Virus record (IMG/VR): IMGVR_UViG_3300022752_000453
Span: 1-21,340 of that record
Strand: one strand, 5' to 3'
From: a virus
DNA: 21,340 nt
Positions 1-5,677 of the stretch are shown here, one piece after another. Below the pieces are notes generated by a model. It was not told where the DNA came from and made no database searches. It saw nothing but the letters and a program-made list of their open reading frames with translations. The position numbers and the translations under genes are program-made. The stretch's first letter is position 1; each line of letters opens with the position of its first letter.

Positions 1-51
1 GTAGTAAGACTTGTCGTCTTTGACGTGGTCAATAATGATAATTTGTGACAT
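1..51 (-). CDS. Partial gene at left edge, unknown replication-module protein
   Basis: An ATG lies two bases after the TAA of the DnaA-like gene on the same strand, and the frame stays open for 17 codons to the window edge. The visible N-terminus reads MSQIIIIDHVKDDKSYY. Tight coupling to the replication genes implies co-transcription and perhaps a DNA-metabolism role, but too little is visible to name a family. Confidence 0.6.
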   Translation of the reverse strand, partial: MSQIIIIDHVKDDKSYY

Positions 52-53
52 AA

Positions 54-605
54 TTATATAATTTTAATGTTTTCGTGCCAGTAGCCATCAGCGTCTTGAT
101 AGCGTTTGTATTCTCTTATCTCTTTTCTTCCTTTTGGTAAGTAAACAACCTTGATGTTTTTCTTTATGTCGTGATCTCGCATTAGGTCTTGTCTTATGTT
201 TGAAACCAAAGACTCGTCAACACAAAGAAGTACAGCGTCAAAAAACTTTCTTATTCGCTTATTAAATCTGTATCCGCTTTGAACTTTTCTTATCCCGTTT
301 AACACCGTTGCGTGGTCTTTACCAAACTGGTTGCCAAGTTCCGCGAGTGTGCTTGGCGTTGAACTTCGCATACAGAACCAGTATATTTGTCTAGCAAGGT
401 TGTAATGATATATCCTTGTTGGGTTGATGTAAAAGTCGCTTGACTCTATACCAAAAACATTGTATATCCCGTCGATTATTTGCTCCATTATGGTTGACTG
501 CTCGTCTTTGTTGAAATATATCTGAGCAAATATCCTCCTATTACCTTTTGGGACAAGTTCTATCAACTTGCTGAACTTTGTTTCTTTTATTATGCTCTTG
601 TCCAT
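54..605 (-). CDS. DnaA domain IV-like DNA-binding protein (no AAA+ domain)
   Basis: This 183-residue protein carries the DNA-binding domain of the bacterial initiator DnaA but has no Walker ATPase. Residues 69-108 match the domain IV helix-turn-helix: a helix with LARQIYWFCMR, then LAELGNQFGKDHATVLNGIRKV at about 87-108. The GKDHATV stretch (95-101) corresponds to the DnaA signature (R/K)DHTTV, whose D, H and T contact the DnaA box in the family. Residues 109-183 are basic and unassigned. The start codon overlaps the stop of the SSB gene (TAATG), so the two are translationally coupled. Inferred role: binding DnaA boxes, either to mark a phage origin or to interfere with or recruit host initiation. 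Without an ATPase it cannot melt DNA as DnaA does. The domain assignment is strong; the biological role is not established from sequence. Confidence 0.85.
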   Translation of the reverse strand: MDKSIIKETKFSKLIELVPKGNRRIFAQIYFNKDEQSTIMEQIIDGIYNVFGIESSDFYINPTRIYHYNLARQIYWFCMRSSTPSTLAELGNQFGKDHATVLNGIRKVQSGYRFNKRIRKFFDAVLLCVDESLVSNIRQDLMRDHDIKKNIKVVYLPKGRKEIREYKRYQDADGYWHENIKII

Positions 606-1216
606 TAGAAAGGCAAATCATCATCGTTCGACATTGCATCAGCTACCGGCGTGGGGCTTCCGAGCTTTTTATTAAAGGTTTCGTTAAGGTAATTCTCAAA
701 GTAATCTTGTCTTTCTGAATCATCCCAAACGTCAACACCCTTAACTCTAATCTTCTTCATGTCCGGAAGGCCTTGTGGATTTTCTTTTGTCCAATACCAA
801 GCAATGTTGTCCTTGTCCCCGTCGTGACGTAAGTAAAGCATGGTCTTTTTCTTGCCGTCTATTTCTTTCATCCAAGGCGTAAATTCAATTTCTTTTGTTA
901 CGTCGATGTTTGGCATAGCAAGAAAGAATCCGCTTGAATAACGAGAAGACCAGGGCATTTCTAAATTAAAACTGTCTGGCCCGTCTTTTACCTCAATGAC
1001 AAGTCTTGAGCCAAACCCCATATTAGAGTCGCTCTTGTAAACGTTTGTGATTTTACCTGAAACCGAGCGGTATCTGTGTTCCCACCAAGTTTTAGAGCCG
1101 TCTTTTGAGGTGCATTTTACCGCGCCTGGCTCTTCGGTTTTTACTTTCTTTGCTATCTTCCCATCGCTGATGGAGAGATAAGTTTTTGAGGACGAACCTC
1201 CTTGATTTAATCCCAT
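605..1216 (-). CDS. Single-stranded DNA-binding protein with SSB-type acidic tail
   Basis: A 203-residue protein whose last residues are NDDDLPF, closely matching the bacterial SSB C-terminal tip (DDDIPF) that recruits replication and repair enzymes. The body is rich in alternating beta-type segments (for example GKITNVYKSD, GSRLVIEVKD, NLEMPWSSRYSSGFFLAMPNI and IEFTPWMKEIDGKKKTMLYL), as expected for an OB-fold, with several Trp/Tyr/Phe residues that could stack on bases. It is not a close relative of E. coli SSB in its core, so the call rests on the tail, size and position between a primase-helicase and a DnaA-like gene. It would coat single-stranded DNA at the phage fork and recruit partners by its tail. 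It has its own candidate promoter directly upstream. Confidence 0.75.
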   Translation of the reverse strand: MGLNQGGSSSKTYLSISDGKIAKKVKTEEPGAVKCTSKDGSKTWWEHRYRSVSGKITNVYKSDSNMGFGSRLVIEVKDGPDSFNLEMPWSSRYSSGFFLAMPNIDVTKEIEFTPWMKEIDGKKKTMLYLRHDGDKDNIAWYWTKENPQGLPDMKKIRVKGVDVWDDSERQDYFENYLNETFNKKLGSPTPVADAMSNDDDLPF

Positions 1217-1248
1217 GTGTTATAAAATTTAGTTAATTATAATTTTAG

Positions 1249-1281
1249 CAAATATACTACTTATATGGTGGTATTTAGCAA
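1249..1281 (-). promoter_or_regulatory. Bacteroidota-type promoter for the SSB / DnaA-like genes
   Basis: On the minus strand the 76-bp gap between the primase and SSB genes contains TATATTTG (1256-1249), an exact TAnnTTTG -7 box. A TTG lies at 1281-1279, 22 bp upstream; the usual spacing is 19-21, so the -33 is only fair. Predicted initiation near 1243 leaves a leader of about 27 nt before the ATG at 1216. The box shares TAT(A/T)TTTGC with the two rightward promoters. Confidence 0.55.
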
Positions 1282-1292
1282 GTTAACAAAAG

Positions 1293-3269
1293 TTAAAATG
1301 GACATTCTTTTGTGGGGGCGACACCTCCGTAAGAGAATTTATCAATGGTCTCTTGGTCCCACGGAGTAACCGGCTCTATTTTAAATCCCTTATCTTCAAG
1401 GAACTTTAAGTTTGGGTACACGTCACTTGGTTTCTTTGGCTTTTTATCCTCCTCGAATTTCATTTCGGACTGAACAAACTTGTCGTCAATGTACTTCTGC
1501 ATGTAGTCCGTGCCTCCAAACGTGTATCTCCTGGTTGATCTGTTAAGTTCAAAGTCAAAACTACCCTTGACCCCGACTATTTTCTGCCTTCTGATTTTCT
1601 TTGAATGAAACTCACACGCAGGGTTGTCTGGGGTGGTCTGTGCAAATGGTCTGTGGTAGATCAAGATATTGTCAGCCTTGTTGTTCCACATCGCCCCATC
1701 AGCGAGGTCAAACACATCAGGGCATGGGTAGTTCCCGTCATCGCCCTTCTTCATCTTGTGAGGGTGAACAACTATGTCAAAGTACACATTGTTCTTCTTT
1801 GCAAACCTTGAGCAATCAGACAGGAAGGTTTCAAGATACTTGTCGCTCCTACCTCCGCTCTTGCCGTAGTCGTTTGCCATTTGGTTGAAGGGGTCAATCA
1901 CAACCCGCTCAACCCCGTGCTTGACAACGAGACTGAGGAAAACTTCTTTTACATAATTCGGTGTTGGGCTTACGCTCTTTGGGTACACCATGAAGATATT
2001 TTCCCCAATCCAATCATACACCTTCATGTACGACTCGTGGTGCGGTCTCATAGGGTTTCTTGGCGTGCAATCCCTTCCGAAATAAATCTCAACAAGGTCG
2101 TGGTAGAACTGCTCTGCCGGTAATTCTTCGGGTGTGAATATGGCGACCTTTTCACCAAATCTTATGAGCCTGAAAAGCATCTCCCACTTCATGAAACTTG
2201 ACTTTCCGTAGTTACCTATACCGCTGATTACGGTTAGGTCTCCCTTTACCCTTTTGAAGTGTTTATCAAGTTCAGGCACACCAAGTTCTTTGGCTTGAAT
2301 GTATCCGTTGAGGTAAATTGATTCGGCAAATGATCTAACGTCGGAGGCGTAAATAACATCCTCCTTGCCCATGTCTTCGAGGTTCTCCTCGGTGAGAACA
2401 ACGTCAACCTTGGTCCCGTCTATTTTGGTTACCAGCACATCGTCTTTGAATTCGGCTGTGCCAAATTGAGCCATGCTTGACTTATACGCGCTCTTTACCG
2501 CGCTCTGACACTCAAGCCTTGTGAAACTTGAGTCAGCACTAACGTAACCAAGAATTAGGGTTTGAGCCTCGTTTTCGGGAATACCAAATCTGCAACACGC
2601 TGAAGCGAGTTTGAACACAAAGTGGTTTCTTTCCCCCTCTCTAAACGCGTCTCCTCGCGAGGTCATCCACTTAATCAGCTTCCCAAACACATCGTCTCCG
2701 CTTTGAATGACCATTGCAATCATCTCCCTCTTTTCCTTTGAGACGGTCTTATCGTACTCCTTAGCGTTTTTGTTTATGTAAATCTCTGGGTCATAAGACT
2801 CAAAACACAGTCTCGATAGGTTTCTTCCCGTCCTGTCAACCCCCGGTATCTCCTCAAGCATAGACGCAAAGTGTTCGTTGTGCAAGTTCTTGTGTTTTAT
2901 TTTAACAAGAGCCTTCACGCCGTTTCCGCTCGGGGAAATCCAAGTTGCCGTTATGTAAGAAAGTTTTGAGAGTTGCTCCTTCTTCTTTTTTACGTCTTCA
3001 ACTGCATCAAAGTCAAGCACTATATACCCCGAATGCTCAATCAATTCGGAGTCCTTTCTTGACTTGAACGTTCCGCTGAAGCAAACGGCGGGCAAGGTTT
3101 TCTTTACATCGTCAGCTTCTTTTTTGGATAGGCCCTGCGCCTTTAAGACCGTGTCTTTCGACTTGCCTTGTGCGATTCTTTCAAGGGCCTTGTCAATGCT
3201 TATAACATGCCCCACTGTGTCGTTAAAGTTTCTGTAAATAGAAACGTTACCAAGTGTTCTGTCTGTCAT
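1293..3269 (-). CDS. Primase-helicase fusion (BT4734/VirE-type primase plus DnaB-like helicase)
   Basis: A 658-residue bifunctional replication enzyme. Residues about 55-170 form the primase-polymerase part: GYIVLDFDAV (81-90) supplies a DxD metal site, ISPSGNGVK (111-119) is the SPSGxGxK nucleotide-binding motif of this family, and DRTGRNLSRLCF (145-156) follows. Residues 190-265 look like the helical primase C-terminal region. From about 325 to 585 lies a RecA/DnaB-fold helicase: Walker A GIGNYGKS (350-357), Walker B RVVIDPFNQ (455-463), an HPHK motif at 502-505, and the KADNILIYHR segment (531-540) typical of DnaB/Twinkle-like helicases. It would unwind DNA and synthesise primers at the phage fork. 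Its start overlaps the end of the initiator gene by 23 bases. The primase half is a type frequent in Bacteroidota mobile elements. Confidence 0.88.
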   Translation of the reverse strand: MTDRTLGNVSIYRNFNDTVGHVISIDKALERIAQGKSKDTVLKAQGLSKKEADDVKKTLPAVCFSGTFKSRKDSELIEHSGYIVLDFDAVEDVKKKKEQLSKLSYITATWISPSGNGVKALVKIKHKNLHNEHFASMLEEIPGVDRTGRNLSRLCFESYDPEIYINKNAKEYDKTVSKEKREMIAMVIQSGDDVFGKLIKWMTSRGDAFREGERNHFVFKLASACCRFGIPENEAQTLILGYVSADSSFTRLECQSAVKSAYKSSMAQFGTAEFKDDVLVTKIDGTKVDVVLTEENLEDMGKEDVIYASDVRSFAESIYLNGYIQAKELGVPELDKHFKRVKGDLTVISGIGNYGKSSFMKWEMLFRLIRFGEKVAIFTPEELPAEQFYHDLVEIYFGRDCTPRNPMRPHHESYMKVYDWIGENIFMVYPKSVSPTPNYVKEVFLSLVVKHGVERVVIDPFNQMANDYGKSGGRSDKYLETFLSDCSRFAKKNNVYFDIVVHPHKMKKGDDGNYPCPDVFDLADGAMWNNKADNILIYHRPFAQTTPDNPACEFHSKKIRRQKIVGVKGSFDFELNRSTRRYTFGGTDYMQKYIDDKFVQSEMKFEEDKKPKKPSDVYPNLKFLEDKGFKIEPVTPWDQETIDKFSYGGVAPTKECPF

Positions 3270-3921
3270 ATTCCTGTGTTTTAGTTTGTTTTTGTTCTAA
3301 TGGCTCATCCTCCCACCTTCTGTCTCTGAGGTAGCGAATTGGGTCCTTCCAATACTTCCGCTCGCGGCCCAATTTGTGGTTGTTCATGCCTTCCACAGCC
3401 TTGATTTGATCATCATTAGACATTTTATTCCATACAGCCTCAGTCTGCTTCTTATCAACCTTCTTGTCGTATGAATTCCAAAAATCGCTGAATATATATT
3501 TATTATATTTTTCTTTGTTAGAATCTCTTTCTTTATATAGGGGCGGTTTAACCGACTCTTGGTTTTCACCGACATCGGGAAAACTCGAAGTCGGTTTTTT
3601 TACCACCTCATTCAACTGAGGCGAATCGTAAACAATATGGTTCCAACCCATCATTTTGCCCGACGAAACGTCAATATTGCGGCAACTTAAAACATAACCC
3701 TTGTCTTGTAATGACTTAAACACCCTGTCTACTGCGTGTTTGCTGTCAGGAACTTGGTCGTATAGGTTTTTCTTGTACAAAACCCAATTATCTGGAAGCG
3801 ACAATAAAAAACACAGCATACCCTTTTCTTCAAAGTTTAACTGCATGGATTGTGAGATTTCATTTGGTATTATAGCAAAGTCATGTTTGCGCCTACCTTT
3901 TACAATTTGTCCTGTATTCAT
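3247..3921 (-). CDS. Phage replication initiator / helicase-loader-like protein
   Basis: A 224-residue protein in two parts. Residues 10-80 resemble the winged-helix N-terminus of RepA/O-type initiators (NFEEKGMLCFLLSLPDNW, then KHAVDRVFKSLQDKGYV as the probable recognition region). Residues about 145-205 contain FWNSYDKKVDKK ... W...YWKDPIRYLRDRRWEDE, a C-terminal module recurrent in phage replisome organisers and DnaT-like proteins. Between them (about 100-143) is a polar low-complexity linker encoded by AT-rich DNA. It is the first gene of the leftward operon, directly ahead of the primase-helicase, which fits a role in recognising the origin and loading the helicase. Both the domain assignment and the loader role rest on recalled patterns; a transcription factor with a similar winged helix is the alternative. 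Confidence 0.65.
   Translation of the reverse strand: MNTGQIVKGRRKHDFAIIPNEISQSMQLNFEEKGMLCFLLSLPDNWVLYKKNLYDQVPDSKHAVDRVFKSLQDKGYVLSCRNIDVSSGKMMGWNHIVYDSPQLNEVVKKPTSSFPDVGENQESVKPPLYKERDSNKEKYNKYIFSDFWNSYDKKVDKKQTEAVWNKMSNDDQIKAVEGMNNHKLGRERKYWKDPIRYLRDRRWEDEPLEQKQTKTQEYDRQNTW
3486..3620. other. Candidate replication origin inside the initiator gene
   Basis: A strongly AT-rich tract (about 3486-3540, including TATATATTTATTATATTTTT) lies next to three copies of the hexamer ACCGAC: direct at 3551-3556 and 3568-3573 and inverted at 3590-3595. A short perfect inverted repeat CCTCA-TTCAAC-TGAGG follows at about 3606-3621. All of this sits in the part of the gene that encodes the flexible linker between the two protein domains, which is where the lambda origin lies in gene O. 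The pattern is seen directly; origin function is inference. Confidence 0.35.
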
Positions 3922-3926
3922 AATTT

Positions 3927-3961
3927 GAAAAATAAAGCCCGCGAGAGCAACTTCACGGGCT
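3927..3961 (-). terminator. Intrinsic terminator-like hairpin upstream of the initiator gene
   Basis: The minus strand reads AGCCCGTGA, an 8-base loop AGTTGCTC, then TCGCGGGCT (3961-3936), a 9-bp stem with one G-T pair, followed at once by TTTATTTTT (3936-3928). The plus strand has no matching U-tract downstream, so the element is oriented leftwards. It ends only 6 bases before the ATG at 3921, which suits an attenuator as well as an RNA 3' end. Confidence 0.7.
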
Positions 3962-4032
3962 AAATTAGGGTAAGTTAGTTTACCTATCCAACCCTCGTTT
4001 ACTGTTGCTCTGAAGCAAACGACGGCTGAACG
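3927..4032 (-). ncRNA. Structured leader RNA or small ncRNA ending in a terminator
   Basis: On the minus strand, transcription from the TAAATTTG box would start near 4032 and reach a terminator at 3961-3927, giving about 105 nt. The segment can fold into a hairpin TTGCT-TCAG-AGCAA (4018-4005) with flanking CGTTT/AAACG, a second hairpin GGTAA-ACTAAC-TTACC (about 3985-3970), and the terminator hairpin. No ORF with coding character lies in it. Because the terminator stands just before the initiator start codon, this is either an independent small RNA or a 5' attenuator that gates the replication operon. It matches no riboswitch class I can recognise. Confidence 0.5.
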
Positions 4033-4036
4033 GCGA

Positions 4037-4044
4037 CAAATTTA
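4037..4044 (-). promoter_or_regulatory. Leftward -7 box (TAAATTTG) of the divergent region
   Basis: An exact TAnnTTTG match on the minus strand. No clear TTG lies 19-21 bp upstream; a T-rich run is nearby. It would drive the structured RNA and, by read-through, the replication operon. Confidence 0.5.
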
Positions 4045-4081
4045 CAACAACAAGACTGCTCGTAATGAAAAAAATTGCTAA

Positions 4082-4090
4082 TTTTCCACA
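4082..4090 (+). promoter_or_regulatory. DnaA-box-like 9-mer TTTTCCACA
   Basis: TTTTCCACA fits the relaxed DnaA-box consensus TTWTNCACA and lies between the divergent promoters of a phage that encodes a DnaA domain IV protein. I saw no second box nearby, so an autoregulatory site is as likely as an origin component. Confidence 0.4.
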
Positions 4091-4104
4091 CGAGTTGACT
4101 TGTG
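4089..4104. promoter_or_regulatory. Imperfect palindrome over the rightward -33 element (possible operator)
   Basis: CACGAGT-TG-ACTTGTG is a two-fold symmetric site with six of seven half-site positions matching. It covers the TTG at 4095-4097 of the rightward promoter, so a bound protein would block polymerase. No bound regulator is identified. Confidence 0.35.
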
Positions 4105-4125
4105 CTTGTATCTTTCATATTTTTG
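4095..4125 (+). promoter_or_regulatory. Near-consensus Bacteroidota promoter for the rightward (virion) module
   Basis: TTG (4095-4097), exactly 20 bp of spacer, then TATTTTTG (4118-4125), an exact TAnnTTTG -7 box. Initiation is expected about 4-7 bases later, near 4129-4132, which coincides with the ATG at 4130. Confidence 0.75.
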
Positions 4126-4129
4126 CCAA

Positions 4130-4363
4130 ATGATTACTTTAAGACCCCCCGATGAGTGCGCTTTTGTTAAGGTGCTTTCGTTGAATAAAAGCCACATTGA
4201 CGCTATTGTTGAGTCGGTGGGGCCAGAGTGTGACCTTGAGGTCGGGCAAAAAATAGCGACCACAAAGAAAATATTCAAGGTGCAAGTTCAAGACATTGAC
4301 GTTTACTCTGTGAATATGAGGGATGTACTTTTTATTTACGAAAATGGACAAGAGAGCGAATAA
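4130..4363 (+). CDS. Small GroES/Cpn10-like domain protein, probably leaderless
   Basis: 77 residues. The second half follows the Cpn10 pattern: IVESVG (26-31, cf. GroES VLAVG), DLEVGQKI (35-42, cf. DVKVGDIV), a central strand, then VQDIDVYSVNMRDVLFIYE (53-71, cf. the GroES stretch with IDNEEVLIM..SDILAIVE). The GroES mobile loop with its GGIVL triad is absent: residues 16-25 form only a short turn. It therefore may not dock on a chaperonin alone, and could instead be an accessory subunit or a fold relative with another job. An in-frame TTG at 4100 would add ten residues but overlaps the promoter, so I take the ATG at 4130. It overlaps the next gene by 20 bases. The family call comes from motif order only. 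Confidence 0.5.
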   Translation: MITLRPPDECAFVKVLSLNKSHIDAIVESVGPECDLEVGQKIATTKKIFKVQVQDIDVYSVNMRDVLFIYENGQESE

Positions 4364-4643
4364 ATGGAAACGGGCCATTGAGATTTCAAAGAGGCTCATT
4401 GAGGAGGAGGTTGAGATTTACGAGGTAATGAGAATATTTACCCCGATGGCCTCTAGTGCGAGAAAAAGATTCTTGCTGTGCGACATTAACATTACTGACG
4501 ACGATCTTGACCAGGTTGAGCGGGCGATAAATGGCTACAACAAAACCCTTGAAGAAATAAGCAGCACCAGAATAGAAAAGCGCGTCAAGAGGAGTATGTT
4601 TTTCCAAACACTAAAAGAGCACTATGATAAGAACAAAGTCTAA
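4344..4643 (+). CDS. Small basic helical protein, unknown function
   Basis: 99 residues from the ATG at 4344; an in-frame ATG at 4323 would add MYFLFTK but lies deeper in the upstream gene. The protein is largely charged and alpha-helical in character, with an acidic-rich helix (ISKRLIEEEVEIYEVM) and a Lys/Arg-rich C-terminus. I recognise no family. Its place between the two Cpn10-like genes and its overlaps with both neighbours (20 bases each) suggest co-translation with them. Confidence 0.6.
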   Translation: MDKRANKWKRAIEISKRLIEEEVEIYEVMRIFTPMASSARKRFLLCDINITDDDLDQVERAINGYNKTLEEISSTRIEKRVKRSMFFQTLKEHYDKNKV

Positions 4644-4893
4644 AGAAAACTACGCCAAGATTATTGAGGTTTTCTCTTACTACTTGGAAAGGGATGACCT
4701 CGGTTGTCATGACGCGGAATTTCTCATGCAAGATGAGGATGCCAATGAGCTTTTTAATTACTCTTACCACACGCTTCGCAGGGCTGTAATAAAGCTCAGA
4801 GACAAAAAGAACATAGGCAAGAAAAACTTTGACAAGCAAAAGGAGATATTAAAAATCTACAAGAACAAAAGAAGTGAGTTACCAAGAGGTTGA
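4624..4893 (+). CDS. Small charged protein, unknown function
   Basis: 89 residues, with an acidic middle (AEFLMQDEDANELFNY) and a strongly basic C-terminal helix ending in KNKRSELPRG. It shows no membrane segment, no Cys pairs and no recognised motif. It overlaps the preceding gene by 20 bases and the following double-Cpn10 gene by 20 bases, so it belongs to the same translation-coupled block. DNA binding by the basic tail is possible but unsupported. Confidence 0.55.
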   Translation: MIRTKSKENYAKIIEVFSYYLERDDLGCHDAEFLMQDEDANELFNYSYHTLRRAVIKLRDKKNIGKKNFDKQKEILKIYKNKRSELPRG

Positions 4894-5677
4894 TATAGAA
4901 AAACTCCGAATCATAAACGGGGAATGTTTGATTGAGATACACTCTCTTGTTGAGAATGAGATTAACTTCAATGGAACAAAGTTGCAGATTGTAACAAGCG
5001 TAAAGGGTTCGAATGACTTCGCGCACGAGAACGATGTTATGGACCTTGTAAAGCGAATGAAAAAATTTCATTACAAGGACAAGGAGGCGGCGATGGAGTA
5101 CACAAAAATGGTTGCCTCTTTGAACAAAGAATACGACAAGGAAAAGGAAGACCACCAGGGCAAGCAGGCGGTAAGACACGGTAAACTTGTGAAAGTGTCA
5201 GAGAAGAACGTTGACTACGGGGGGTGGGATTATGCTTGTGAATTTGATGCCCAAATTGGAGACGAGGTTTGGTTTGACGCAACCTTTACGAGAGACCAAC
5301 TCGACATGTCTGAAAAGGTGTTTGAAAACAACGGTAAGACCTATATGCTTATCCCTCAAAAGTCAATCCATGCCGCGATGAGAAACGGGGAAATGATTAG
5401 TGTAAACGGCTACATACTTGGCAAGGTGTTAAGCAACGAAAGAAAGTCGGGCGGCATTTTCCTTCCCGATAGCAAAACGGCAAGGGTAGAGGTAGTTGTT
5501 CCCAACCCAAGAGCTCCAAAATACGTTGCGGACATTTGGAACAATACCACAGTAAAGAAGGGCGATGTGGTTTGCATGAATAAGATTTTCGCTATTAAAC
5601 TTGACTCAACATTAGCAGAGACAACGGACTTAGTAAGATTCCAACCGAGGGTTATAGTTGCGGTAGAGAATGATTAA
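4874..5677 (+). CDS. Double-domain Cpn10 (GroES)-like co-chaperonin
   Basis: 267 residues that read as two fused Cpn10-type domains. In domain 1, GECLIEI (16-22) is followed by a charged helical insertion at about 45-98, then RHGKLVKVSE (101-110, cf. RGEVLAVG), AQIGDEVWFDAT (126-137, cf. VKVGDIVIFND) and NNGKTYMLIPQKSIHAAM (152-169, cf. DNEEVLIMSESDILAIV). In domain 2, GYILGKVLSNERKSGGIFLP (179-198) contains GGIFLP, matching the GroES mobile-loop GGIVL triad that docks on GroEL, then VKKGDVVCMN (227-236) and VRFQPRVIVAVEN (254-266). GroES is about 97 residues with one domain; the tandem form recalls chloroplast Cpn20. By analogy with T4 gp31 it would work with host GroEL to fold phage proteins such as the capsid protein. 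The start is a GTG at 4874, the only suitable start near the previous stop. No other co-chaperonin candidate of normal size is present. Confidence 0.65.
   Translation: MSYQEVDIEKLRIINGECLIEIHSLVENEINFNGTKLQIVTSVKGSNDFAHENDVMDLVKRMKKFHYKDKEAAMEYTKMVASLNKEYDKEKEDHQGKQAVRHGKLVKVSEKNVDYGGWDYACEFDAQIGDEVWFDATFTRDQLDMSEKVFENNGKTYMLIPQKSIHAAMRNGEMISVNGYILGKVLSNERKSGGIFLPDSKTARVEVVVPNPRAPKYVADIWNNTTVKKGDVVCMNKIFAIKLDSTLAETTDLVRFQPRVIVAVEND

Noticed and set aside
1293-1320. Primase-helicase C-terminus ECPF as a second SSB-like tail
   Set aside because: Only the final PF is shared; the acidic residues needed for the SSB tip are missing.
1601-2123. Plus-strand ORFs opposite the primase-helicase
   Set aside because: Cys/His/Ser/Arg-rich, non-coding composition, and overlapping the helicase Walker B region on the other strand.
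4100-4129. TTG start extending the mini-Cpn10 gene by ten residues
   Set aside because: It would place the start inside the promoter's spacer, upstream of the predicted transcription start.
4796-5179. 127-residue minus-strand ORF opposite the double-Cpn10 gene
   Set aside because: Low-complexity Leu/Val/Phe/Cys-rich product, the usual shadow of a Lys/Glu-rich gene on the other strand; no start context or neighbour supports it.
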